Made by a program: the position numbers and the translations under genes. Below, one piece after another: positions 41,931 through 49,781 of a stretch of DNA of 64,000 bases (position 1 is its first letter; the number at the start of each line of letters is the position of its first letter). The stretch comes from Actinomadura xylanilytica (lineage in GTDB: Bacteria > Actinomycetota > Actinomycetes > Streptosporangiales > Streptosporangiaceae), in assembly GCF_030283145.1 (NCBI RefSeq), contig NZ_JASNWE010000003.1, forward strand, positions 1 to 64,000, given 5' to 3'. Under the pieces are notes generated by a model that was given only the letters and a program-made list of their open reading frames with translations, did no database searches and was not told where the DNA came from.

Positions 41931-42857
41931 GTGGGGAATTCGATTCAAGCCGGTCCGACGGCGGCCGATGATGCCGCGCCGTGGCGTGCACTGGGGCTCG
42001 GGCTGATCGCGTTGGTGTGCTTCAGCCTGACGCTACCCATGACCCGGTTCGCAGTGCCCGCGTTCGGCCCGGAACTCGTGGGCCCGGGACGGTCGCTGGT
42101 CGCGGCGATGGCAGCCGTGCCACTTCTCATCGTGCTGCGCCGTCCGTTGCTTCCCCCGAAAGCGGACCTGGGTCCCGTCATTGTGGTAGCGCTGGGATCG
42201 GTGGTGGGATTCCCGTTCCTGACCGCTTTGGCCCTCCGCAACGTGCCGGCCAGTCATGCCGCCGTGACGATCGCGTTCCTTCCGGCGGCGACAGCGATCA
42301 TGGCCGTACTGCATGCACGGGAGCGGCTGGCTCCCAGATTCTGGCTGTGGTGTGCCGGCGGCACGCTGCTTACCGTGGGCTACCTGGCGCTGGACACACG
42401 CGGTGGCCTCGAGGCAAGTGACCTGGAACTGGTGGGAGCCGTCCTGCTCTGCGCACTCGGCTACGTCGCGGGCGGCATGCTCACCCGGCGGACACCGGCT
42501 TGGCTGACCACGTGTTGGTCGGTCATCGTCGCATCTCCGCTGGTGCTGGCCGTCGTCCTCGCGTCTCACCATGAGGTGCCACATCTCACGGCGAAAAGCG
42601 TTCTGGCAGTCGTTTACCTAGGGCTCGGAAGTTCGCTTATCGCCTTCTTCTGCTGGTACCAGGCGTTGGCGATCGGAGGGATTGCGAAAATTGGGCAGAT
42701 CTCACTGCTCCAACCTCTGCTGACCATGCTGTTCGCCGCGCTGATACTGGGTGAGCAGCTCAACACACTGACGATCTTGATGGGGTTCACCGTGGCCATC
42801 ACGGTCTTGATGGCCCAGCGGACACGGCAGACGATTCCTGTTTCCAACCCGTCCTGA
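41931..42857 (+). CDS. EamA/DMT-family transporter
   Basis: A 308-residue membrane protein with ten hydrophobic helices in two EamA repeats. Typical segments: TLPMTRFAVPAFGPELVGPGRSLVAAMAAVPLL, ALRNVPASHAAVTIAFLPAATAIMAVL (end of repeat 1) and SLIAFFCWYQALAIGGIAKIGQISLLQPLLTMLFAALILGEQL (end of repeat 2). DMT proteins export small metabolites or amino acids. GTG at 41931 with GGGGA 6 bases upstream is taken as start; GTGs at 41907 and 41910 are alternatives. It is probably co-transcribed with the haem-oxygenase-fold gene. GC content is lower than in most of the window, suggesting transfer. Confidence 0.85.
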   Translation: MGNSIQAGPTAADDAAPWRALGLGLIALVCFSLTLPMTRFAVPAFGPELVGPGRSLVAAMAAVPLLIVLRRPLLPPKADLGPVIVVALGSVVGFPFLTALALRNVPASHAAVTIAFLPAATAIMAVLHARERLAPRFWLWCAGGTLLTVGYLALDTRGGLEASDLELVGAVLLCALGYVAGGMLTRRTPAWLTTCWSVIVASPLVLAVVLASHHEVPHLTAKSVLAVVYLGLGSSLIAFFCWYQALAIGGIAKIGQISLLQPLLTMLFAALILGEQLNTLTILMGFTVAITVLMAQRTRQTIPVSNPS

Positions 42858-42897
42858 CCAGATTGACCTTGCTCGCCGACGACCCGCGCACGGCCCA

Positions 42898-43126
42898 TCA
42901 GCGACACCGGCGGGCGTTGAGCCGGGCGGCGCGGCGCGTCAGGTGATCGCGCTCGGCGAGGTCGGTGCCTTTCGGGCCGCCTCGGCGTACAGCAGCGGAC
43001 CGCGTCGACCAGCGCGTCCTGCACGGCGTCCTCGGCCGCCGCGAAGTCGGCTCCGCGGCGGACGAGGATCCCGAGCACGCTCGGCGTGAGGCTCCGAAGC
43101 AGGACCTCGTTCACTTGAGAGGTCAC
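42898..43126 (-). pseudogene. ECF-type RNA polymerase sigma factor remnant
   Basis: The N-terminus VTSQVNEVLLRSLTPSVLGILVRRGADFAAAEDAVQDALVDAVR is a normal start of a SigJ/RpoE-like ECF sigma factor (region 2.1-2.2). It is joined directly, in other frames, to LLYAEAARK and GTDLAERDHLTRRAARLNA, which match the extreme C-terminus of the same family. About 330 residues between are missing and two frame changes occur. This is a gene collapsed by an internal deletion. The sequence upstream of it, to about 43270, encodes a short acidic tail (MDQWTPEEISAHVRPFLTASHTITE) that may be the remnant of a partner gene. Confidence 0.72.
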
Positions 43127-43281
43127 TCCGTGATGGTGTGCGACGCGGTGAGGAACGGGCGCACGTGGGCCGAGATCTCCTCCGGTGTCCACTGGTCCAT
43201 GGCACGTCGTTCACCGAAGCCGGGGCTCCGCGGTAGTGCTCGAGCAGCCCGGACGTCGTGGGCACCGCTCACGAGGCAAGG

Positions 43282-44130
43282 CTAGAGACGGGTCGCAGTC
43301 CGAATGAGGTCGGCGAGGGCTCTCGACCGGCTGTGCGGTGGCCACGCGATCACGGTGGTGACCGTCGGCGCGTCCAGCACGGGCACGGCGGCGACGTCGC
43401 CGTGCAGTTGGGCCCGGCACGACTCCGGTAGGACCGCGCACGCGCGGCCGAGCGCAACCAGTTGCAGCAACTGCGCGTGGTCGCGGACCTGCGGGCCGGG
43501 TCCGGGCGGATAGGTGCCGTCGCGGTCGGGCCAGCGCGGCAGGGGCAGGCCTGGCAGCGCAATGATGTCGGCCATGTGCACGTGGGACCGGACGGTGAGC
43601 GGATGCCCGGCCGGCAGCACCGCGACCTCGTTCTCCGTGCTGAGTTCTTCGGTGTCGAACCCGGCCGTCGCGTCGAACGGCCGGTGCAGCAGCGCCACGT
43701 CGGCCCGGCCCTCGCGCAGGAGTCGTTCCTGTTCGGCCGGGCCGCACAGGGTGACCTCGACGGGGACCGCGCCTGGGTGGGCGGCATAGGCGTCGAGCAG
43801 TTTCGCCAGCAGCTCGCTGGACGCACCGGCTTTCGTGGCCAGGACCAGGCCGGGACGGCCGGTCGCGGCGAGCGCGGCGCGGCGGGTCCGGCGGTCGGCG
43901 GCGGCGATCGCGTCGAGGGCCGCCCGGCCCTCGGCCAGCAGCACCGAGCCGGCCTCGGTCAGCGTGACGGTGCGGCTGGTCCGATCCAGCAGCGCCGCCC
44001 CGAGCCGGCGTTCGAGCTGCTGGATCGCCCGGGACAAAGGCGGCTGTGCGATTCCGAGCCGCTTCGCGGCGCGCCCGAAGTGGAGCTCTTCAGCGACGGC
44101 GACGAAGTATCGCAGTTCCCGGGTCTCCAC
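43282..44130 (-). CDS. LysR-family transcriptional regulator
   Basis: A 282-residue LysR regulator. HTH at residues 1-60: METRELRYFVAVAEELHFGRAAKRLGIAQPPLSRAIQQLERRLGAALLDRTSRTVTLTEAG. The co-inducer domain follows (PGLVLATKAGASSELLAKLLDAY, EGRADVALLHRPF, LVALGRACAVLPES). It is divergent from an SDR gene across 94 bases containing a T-N11-A palindrome, the standard LysR arrangement, so the SDR gene is its likely target. Confidence 0.92.
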   Translation of the reverse strand: METRELRYFVAVAEELHFGRAAKRLGIAQPPLSRAIQQLERRLGAALLDRTSRTVTLTEAGSVLLAEGRAALDAIAAADRRTRRAALAATGRPGLVLATKAGASSELLAKLLDAYAAHPGAVPVEVTLCGPAEQERLLREGRADVALLHRPFDATAGFDTEELSTENEVAVLPAGHPLTVRSHVHMADIIALPGLPLPRWPDRDGTYPPGPGPQVRDHAQLLQLVALGRACAVLPESCRAQLHGDVAAVPVLDAPTVTTVIAWPPHSRSRALADLIRTATRL

Positions 44131-44151
44131 GCGGCCATACTAGCCGGGATC

Positions 44152-44168
44152 GATACCTGGGCGGTATC
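44152..44168. promoter_or_regulatory. LysR-type operator
   Basis: GATACC-TGGGC-GGTATC is a perfect palindrome with a 5-base centre and contains the T-N11-A core of LysR boxes. It is centred in the gap between the divergent LysR and SDR genes. Confidence 0.7.
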
Positions 44169-44224
44169 ACTGCCCACCTGATCAGTGTTGGACCCCCGCC
44201 AAGGTCGGGGGCAGCATCGTTCCC

Positions 44225-44956
44225 ATGAGTGAACGGACGGTTGCGCTGGTCACCGGCGCGAACAAGGGAATCGGGTACGAGATCGCGGCGGGCCTGGGCG
44301 CCCTCGGCTGGAGCGTCGGCGTCGGCGCCCGCGACGGTCGGCGCCGAGAGGTGGCGGTGGAGAGACTGCGCGCGGCCGGTGCCGACGTGTTCGGCGTTCC
44401 GCTGGACGTGACCGACGACGCGAGCGCGACCGCCGCCGCACGGCTGATCGAGGAGCGGGCGGGGCACCTCGACGTGCTCGTCAACAACGCCGGCATCACC
44501 GGCGGCCTCCCGCAGGAGCCCACCCGGGTCGATCCCGCCGAGATCCGGACGGTCGTGGAGACCAACGTGATCGGCGTCATCCGCGTCACCAACGCGGTGA
44601 TGCCGCTGCTACGCCGCTCCACCTCGCCGCGGATCGTGAACATGTCCAGCAGTGTCGGCTCCCTCACCCGGCAGTCGGGAACCGGTGGCGAGCAGACGAC
44701 GGGGCCGGTGGCCGTGGCGTACGCGCCGTCGAAGACGTTCCTGAACGCCGTCACCCTCCAGTACGCCCGGGAGCTGAGCGGCACGAACATCCTGATCAAC
44801 GCCGGCTGCCCCGGCTACGTCGCGACCGACCTCAACGGCTTCCGCGGCGTGCGCACCCCCGAGCAGGGCGCGGCGATCGCCATCAAGCTCGCGGCCCTGC
44901 CCGACGACGGCCCGACCGGCGCGTTCTTCGAGGACGCCGGCGAAGTGCCCTGGTGA
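44225..44956 (+). CDS. SDR-family NAD(P)-dependent oxidoreductase
   Basis: A 243-residue classical short-chain dehydrogenase. Cofactor motif TGANKGIGYE near residue 10, structural NNAG (VLVNNAGITGG), and the catalytic set Asn (ETNVIG), Ser (VNMSSSVGSLT) and Tyr-Lys (YAPSK) are complete. The C-terminal PGYVATDLNGFRG and FFEDAGEVPW resemble carbonyl-reductase-like SDRs. It is controlled most probably by the divergent LysR protein. Substrate is unknown. Confidence 0.9.
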   Translation: MSERTVALVTGANKGIGYEIAAGLGALGWSVGVGARDGRRREVAVERLRAAGADVFGVPLDVTDDASATAAARLIEERAGHLDVLVNNAGITGGLPQEPTRVDPAEIRTVVETNVIGVIRVTNAVMPLLRRSTSPRIVNMSSSVGSLTRQSGTGGEQTTGPVAVAYAPSKTFLNAVTLQYARELSGTNILINAGCPGYVATDLNGFRGVRTPEQGAAIAIKLAALPDDGPTGAFFEDAGEVPW

Positions 44957-45183
44957 TGTGCACGGGGCGTCGTCCCGGGCGGACGGATTCCACACCGCCC
45001 CACCCCGGACCGCCGGGCCACCGCAAGATCAAGCGCCGGTAAAACGGCTGGCCCGGAGGGCCTCTCGCCGTCCGGCACCAGCGCCGCTCGAACGGGTCAT
45101 TAGCCCCTCACCACCGGGCCTGAACAGGATCGGCGGGAAACGACCGGCGATGCGGCCCCGCGAAGGGCCGTGGTGGAGGGGAA

Positions 45184-46503
45184 ATGGAAGCTCACGTTCT
45201 CGCGGGCGCTGCCACCGACAAGAACCTCGAACTGGTCCTCGACGTCCTTCCGGCGCTGATCGTCATCCTTGCCGCGTCGGGCCTGTGCGGATGGCTGGCG
45301 CGATGGTTGTGGCAGCCCCGGGTGCTCGGCGAAATGGTGGCCGGGGTGCTGCTCGGCCCGACGCTGTTCGGATGGCTGTTCCCGGACGCGCAGGAGGCCG
45401 TCTTCCCCCACGAGGTGACACCGATCCTCTATGTGATCAGCACGATCGGGCTCACCCTGTACATGTTCCTGGTGGGCGCGGGCCTCGACCACGGCGGCGG
45501 GGAACGCGGCGGCGCGCGCCGGCCGGTCGTCCTGGCGATCTCGGGTATCTTCCCCGCGCTGATCCTCGGCGCCGCCGTGGGGTTCACCCTGTGGTCCCAG
45601 CTCTCGCGGGACGACGTCGGCCGGTGGCTCTTCGCCATATTCGTCGGCGGTGCACTGTCGCTGACCGCCTTCCCGATGCTCGCCCGGATCCTCTACGAGC
45701 GCGGCCTGCAGAACTCGCGGCTGGGACGGCTGTCGCTGCTCGCGGCCTCGATCGACGACGCGGCGGCGTGGTGCCTGCTGGCGGTGCTGAGCGCGGTGCA
45801 CCTCGGCGACGGCAGCTCGGCGCTACGCACGATCGCCCTGTCGGTGCTCTTCGTGGCCGTGGCGCTGGGTGTGGTCCGCCCGCTGCTGCGGCCGCTGGGC
45901 CGTGCCGTCGCCCGCGCCGGGGACATCAGCCTCGGGCACACCTATGTCGTGTTACTGGTGCCGCTCGCCGCGGGCTGGCTGACCGACTGGATCGGTATCT
46001 ACTCGGTGTTCGGCGGCTTCGTCGCCGGCCTGGCCATGCCGCGCGACGCGGCGTTCCGGCGGTTGCTGCACGAGCGCATGATGAACGTGGTGTCCACCTT
46101 GCTGCTGCCCGTCTTCTTCACCTTCTCCGGGCTCAACACCCAGCTGGGCGGGCTGACCGGCGGCACCATGCTGCTGTCGTTCCTGGCGATCCTGGCGGCG
46201 TCCTTCGCCGGCAAGTACTTCGGATGCGCGCTGGCGATGCGCGCGCTGGGGTTCAGCACACGCGAGTCGTACGCGGTGGGAGGGCTGATGAACGCGCGCG
46301 GCCTGATGATCCTGATCTTCATCAACATCGGGCTCGCCCAGGGGATCATCACCCGGGAGGTGTTCAGCATGCTGGTGCTGGTCGCGGTCCTCACGACCGC
46401 GGCGGCGCTGCCGCTGTACTCGCTGGCCCTGCCCCGGCGGCTGGAGGCGGAGCAGCAGCGCCCGGCCGCCCCGGAGCCGGAGAAGACCGCCGCCCCGGCC
46501 TGA
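45184..46503 (+). CDS. CPA2-family cation/proton antiporter
   Basis: A 439-residue membrane protein with about 12 hydrophobic helices. CPA2 features: QPRVLGEMVAGVLLGPTLFGWL, GLTLYMFLVGAGLD, SLTAFPMLARILYERGL, AASIDDAAAWCLLAVL (the D-D pair of the ion site), FFTFSGLNTQL and GGLMNARGLMILIFINIGL. No C-terminal TrkA-N domain is present. Codon 257 (Leu) is TTA (45952-45954), one of only two TTA codons found in recognised genes of this window. GGAGG precedes the ATG closely. A strong terminator separates it from the convergent polyketide locus. Confidence 0.88.
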   Translation: MEAHVLAGAATDKNLELVLDVLPALIVILAASGLCGWLARWLWQPRVLGEMVAGVLLGPTLFGWLFPDAQEAVFPHEVTPILYVISTIGLTLYMFLVGAGLDHGGGERGGARRPVVLAISGIFPALILGAAVGFTLWSQLSRDDVGRWLFAIFVGGALSLTAFPMLARILYERGLQNSRLGRLSLLAASIDDAAAWCLLAVLSAVHLGDGSSALRTIALSVLFVAVALGVVRPLLRPLGRAVARAGDISLGHTYVVLLVPLAAGWLTDWIGIYSVFGGFVAGLAMPRDAAFRRLLHERMMNVVSTLLLPVFFTFSGLNTQLGGLTGGTMLLSFLAILAASFAGKYFGCALAMRALGFSTRESYAVGGLMNARGLMILIFINIGLAQGIITREVFSMLVLVAVLTTAAALPLYSLALPRRLEAEQQRPAAPEPEKTAAPA

Positions 46504-46521
46504 GCGTGTGCACGGCCCGGT

Positions 46522-46553
46522 CCCGGGCCGCCGCGGTGAGACGGCGGCCCGGG
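46522..46553. terminator. Bidirectional terminator at the left border of the polyketide locus
   Basis: A perfect 12-bp stem CCCGGGCCGCCG (46522-46533) with CGGCGGCCCGGG (46542-46553), 8-base loop, between the convergent antiporter (+) and ABC permease (-) genes. Confidence 0.8.
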
Positions 46554-46575
46554 ATCCGGTGCCCGGCGGGCCCGG

Positions 46576-47349
46576 TCAGGCCTGCTTCTGGTAGACGCGG
46601 AACGCCAGGGTCGACAACCAGGCGCAGACCAGAGCGACGGCCAGCAGCCCCGCGCCGTGGGTCAGCACGAAGGACCAGTCGACGTGGTCGTCGAGGGTCT
46701 GCCGGCCGATCTCGACGAGCCAGTTCACCGGGTTGCCCCCGGCGATCGTGCTCATCCAGTCCGGCATCAACCGGCGCGGCACGAACGTGGAGGACAGGAA
46801 CGCCAGCGGCAGCACCAGGAACTGCGCGATCGAGATCACCGACTCCTGGCTGCGGGTCACCAGGCCGAGGGCGTTGGACAGCGAGGCGAAGGCCACGGCG
46901 ATCAGCGCCACGCAGGCCAGGAAGACCAGCATGATCAGCACGCCGCCGGGGAAGCGCGCCCCGGTGGCGAGCGCGATGACCAGGATGATCAGGCCCTGCA
47001 GGACCACCGACAGCGCCTGCTGGATCAGCCGCCCGGTGATGAGCGCGCCGCGCCGGACCGGGGTGACCAGGAACCTGTTGAGCGTTCCCTGCTCCATCTC
47101 CACGACGAAGACCATCCCGCTCCAGCCGCTGGCGAAGAGGGCCGTCATGGCGATGACGCCGGGGGTGAGGAAGCCGATATAGGAGTCGGTGGTGTGGGTG
47201 TCCTCCATGAGCGGGGCGAAGAGCTTGCCGAAGAGCAGCAGCCAGATGACCGGCTGGATGAGCGTGGCGGCCAGGTAGAACGGCTGGCGGACGAAGGCCC
47301 GCAGGTCGCGCACCGCCATGTGGTACGACTGGATCACCGCGGCGGTCAT
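46576..47349 (-). CDS. ABC-2 type exporter permease (DrrB-like)
   Basis: A 257-residue permease with six hydrophobic helices. Family segments: VRDLRAFVRQPFYLAATLIQPVIWLLLFGKLF, MEQGTLNRFLVTPVRRGALITGRLIQQAL, and LSSTFVPRRLMPDWMSTIAGGNPVNWLVEIGRQTL, the ABC2 signature of DrrB-type drug exporters. The ATG overlaps the stop of the ATPase gene (ATGA). Together they likely export the polyketide product and give self-resistance. Confidence 0.9.
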   Translation of the reverse strand: MTAAVIQSYHMAVRDLRAFVRQPFYLAATLIQPVIWLLLFGKLFAPLMEDTHTTDSYIGFLTPGVIAMTALFASGWSGMVFVVEMEQGTLNRFLVTPVRRGALITGRLIQQALSVVLQGLIILVIALATGARFPGGVLIMLVFLACVALIAVAFASLSNALGLVTRSQESVISIAQFLVLPLAFLSSTFVPRRLMPDWMSTIAGGNPVNWLVEIGRQTLDDHVDWSFVLTHGAGLLAVALVCAWLSTLAFRVYQKQA

Positions 47350-48320
47350 CGGATGTGTCCTTCCTGGACGCTGCGGAAGGTGCGGCCGGCGTGCCGGAGG
47401 TACACCTCGTCGAGGGTGGGCGCCGACAGCGTGACCGACGCCACCCGCAGGCCGGCCGACTCCAGCGCCGACAGCAGGGCGGGCGCGTTGTCCGCGCCGG
47501 CGTCGACGCGGGCGCCGATCTCGCGGCCGGACACCACGATGTCGTGCACGCCCTCCACATTGGACAGGGCGTTCCTGGCGGCCGTCTCCTCCGGCGGTTC
47601 GTTCAGCAGGACCTGGACCGAGTCGCCGTGCAGGGCCTTCTTCAGGCTCTCCGGGGTGCCGTGCGCGACGACCTTGCCCTGGTCGAGGATGGCGAGGGTG
47701 CCCGCCAGCTCGTCGGCCTCCTCCAGGTAGTGCGTGGTGAGGACGACGGTGATGCCGGTGGCCGCCATCGCGGCGATCTCCCTCCACAGCTCGGCACGGG
47801 CCTCGGGGTCCAGGCCGGTGGTGGGCTCGTCGAGGAACAGCACGCGGGGCTGGTGCACGAGCCCCATGGCGACGTCCAGCTTGCGGCGCATGCCGCCGGA
47901 GTAGGTCTTGACGAGGCGGCCGGCGACGTCGCTCAGGCCGAACCGCTCGAGCAGGCCGTCCACGTGTTCGCGGAGCCCGCCGCCGCCCAGGCCGTACAGC
48001 CGGCCCTGGAGGACCAGGTTCTCCCTCCCGGTGGCGGCCGGGTCGACGCCGGAGCTCTGGGCCACGCAGCCTATGTGCCGGCGCACCTGCGCCGGATCGG
48101 ACAGGACGTCGCAGCCCGCCACCCGCGCGGTGCCGGAGTCCGGCCGGGTGAGGGTCGTGAGGATCTTGACGGTAGTGGACTTGCCCGCCCCGTTGGGGCC
48201 GAGCAGGCCGAAGACGGTGCCGGACGGTACCGAGAAGGTGACGCCGTCCAGGGCGCACACGCCGTTCGGGTAGGTCTTGGCGAGGTCGCTGACCTCGATG
48301 GCCAGGTTCTCTCCGGACAT
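47346..48320 (-). CDS. ABC exporter ATPase (DrrA / daunorubicin-resistance type)
   Basis: A 324-residue ATPase. Walker A GPNGAGKSTT, Q-loop VAQSSGVDP, signature YSGGMRRKLDVAMG, Walker B RVLFLDEPTTGLD and switch His TTHYLEEAD are all intact. The C-terminal 100 residues (GARVDAGADNAPALLSALESAGLRVASVTLSAPTLDEVYLRHAGRTF) form the DrrA-specific regulatory tail. It is 161 bases downstream of the PadR gene on the same strand, so repression and induction by PadR is plausible. Confidence 0.93.
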   Translation of the reverse strand: MSGENLAIEVSDLAKTYPNGVCALDGVTFSVPSGTVFGLLGPNGAGKSTTVKILTTLTRPDSGTARVAGCDVLSDPAQVRRHIGCVAQSSGVDPAATGRENLVLQGRLYGLGGGGLREHVDGLLERFGLSDVAGRLVKTYSGGMRRKLDVAMGLVHQPRVLFLDEPTTGLDPEARAELWREIAAMAATGITVVLTTHYLEEADELAGTLAILDQGKVVAHGTPESLKKALHGDSVQVLLNEPPEETAARNALSNVEGVHDIVVSGREIGARVDAGADNAPALLSALESAGLRVASVTLSAPTLDEVYLRHAGRTFRSVQEGHIR

Positions 48321-48481
48321 GACGGATCTCCCGCGGTGTTGCTCGGCGATCGTGCCGCGGGAGCGATCCGGATATCCTGGTGTGGGATCCTCGAATCACC
48401 GGCCGCCATCCGTTGGCGTCGATCGAGGTCGTGGGCCCCGGTGGGTGCGACAACACCCGCCGGGGTTCTCATTGCCGGCGG

Positions 48482-49126
48482 TCAGCTCACATGGCTCTCA
48501 TCCTCCCCGACCGCGAAACTCTGGCTGGACTCGTTCCCCTGGTGCCAGCGGTACCAGATCTCCAGGTCCTCGAGGGTTCCCTCCTCCAGTTCCTCGGCCA
48601 GGCACGTGACCCATGCCAGCTCGGCGCGCAGCATCATCTCCTCGTACTCGGCCTCGATCAGGAACAGGCGGCGCAGGCCGCTCGCGCGCATCTGGTCCAT
48701 GAACGCGCGAACCTCGGCCAGCCTGATCTCCAGCGACTCGACCCGCCGCCGCAGCAGCGGCGCCACCTCCTCGGGCGACAGCACCGGCATCAGCGACAGG
48801 CCCGCCTCGAACTCGGGGTACTCCTTGGTCGAGGTGCGCAGGATCTCGCTGAGCCATTCCCTCAGCTCGACCCTGCCCGCGGGCGTGAGCGCGTAGACGG
48901 TGCGTTCAGGCCGCCTCCCCTCCCGGAACGTCTCCACCGGCTCGATGAAGGAGGCCCGGACCAGGGCGTCGACGACGGTGTAGAGCGACCCGTAGTTGAT
49001 CCGGATGCTCTGCTCCTTGCCGCGCCCCTTGAGCTTCTGGGCCATCTCGTACGGGTGCATGGAGCTTTCGGAGAGGACGGCGAGCACCGCCAACGCGAGC
49101 GGATTGGTGACCTTGCGCTTGACCAT
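48482..49126 (-). CDS. PadR-family transcriptional regulator
   Basis: A 214-residue regulator with the PadR winged helix (NPLALAVLAVLSESSMHPYEMAQKLKGRGKEQSIRINYGSLYTVVDALVRASFIEPVETFREGRRPERTVYALTPAGRVEL) and a long C-terminal dimerisation region of subfamily 2 type (MPVLSPEEVAPLLRRRVESLE). PadR proteins often repress drug exporters and are released by the drug, which fits the downstream DrrAB-like pair. An ATACTC-N6-GAGTAT palindrome overlaps its own promoter, so it is probably autoregulated. Confidence 0.9.
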   Translation of the reverse strand: MVKRKVTNPLALAVLAVLSESSMHPYEMAQKLKGRGKEQSIRINYGSLYTVVDALVRASFIEPVETFREGRRPERTVYALTPAGRVELREWLSEILRTSTKEYPEFEAGLSLMPVLSPEEVAPLLRRRVESLEIRLAEVRAFMDQMRASGLRRLFLIEAEYEEMMLRAELAWVTCLAEELEEGTLEDLEIWYRWHQGNESSQSFAVGEDESHVS

Positions 49127-49144
49127 GAGACTCTCCGGTTACGG

Positions 49145-49162
49145 ATACTCTGCGCCGAGTAT
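49145..49162 (-). promoter_or_regulatory. PadR operator overlapping the -10 box
   Basis: ATACTC (49145-49150), a 6-base centre and GAGTAT (49157-49162) form a perfect palindrome 19 bases upstream of padR. On the minus strand TATACT, a good -10 hexamer, overlaps it. A second, outer inverted pair CTCCGG (49133-49138) and CCGGAG (49169-49174) encloses it. Confidence 0.65.
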
Positions 49163-49288
49163 ACCGCGCCGGAGATTCGCCAACCAGACATAACAGAGAA
49201 GTAGCCCAGGTACCCCAAAAGCGGCGGACAGCGGGCGAAGTCGCCCTCCGTCCGCCGCCGCCGGGTGTGGACGTCCGTGCCGGAGGTG

Positions 49289-49747
49289 TCACACGACGAT
49301 GACCACGGCCGCCGCCAGGTTGGCCCCGAGGGCCGCCGCCGCCAGCGCGGTGCGCACCGCGTTCCACCACCGCCACCGGCCGCGCCGCTCGGTCCAGTCG
49401 GACGGCAGCGACGCCGGGTCCTGCGCCGTGACCCAGTGGTTGATCGGGACGTTCTTGGTCAGCGACACCGCGACCACCGACAGCATCAGCAGCCCCGCCA
49501 CCCCGCCCGCCAGCGGTCCCGCCCAGCCCGGCGCCGCCACCACCAGCGCCAGGTCGGCCAGCGCCGTCAGCAGGATCGTGACCGGCATGAACGGGTCGTA
49601 GCGGGTGGCCAGGAAACCGTGCGCGTGCACGTACTGCTCGCCGGGCAATGCCATCAGCAGCGGGACACCGCCCAGCACGGTGGCGCAGAACACCCCCACG
49701 GCGACGGCGTTGCCCATCAGGGCGGCGACGACGAGGATCTGGCTCAC
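49289..49747 (-). CDS. DUF1772 anthrone-oxygenase-like membrane protein
   Basis: A 152-residue protein with four hydrophobic helices (ILVVAALMGNAVAVGVFCATVLGG, MPVTILLTALADLALVVAAPGW, GVAGLLMLSVVAVSLTKNVPINHWV, TALAAAALGANLAAAVVIVV). The N-I-N/P-I-N-x-W and W-x-x-W-N-x-x-R-T motifs (VPINHWV, WRWWNAVRTAL) are typical of DUF1772, a family that includes the cofactor-free fungal anthrone oxygenases. Next to KS genes it probably oxidises an anthrone-type intermediate to a quinone. It follows the chain-length factor gene by 34 bases in the same operon direction. Confidence 0.8.
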   Translation of the reverse strand: MSQILVVAALMGNAVAVGVFCATVLGGVPLLMALPGEQYVHAHGFLATRYDPFMPVTILLTALADLALVVAAPGWAGPLAGGVAGLLMLSVVAVSLTKNVPINHWVTAQDPASLPSDWTERRGRWRWWNAVRTALAAAALGANLAAAVVIVV

Positions 49748-49781
49748 ATTCGTTCTCCTTCCATGCCGGGCCCGGCGCCGT

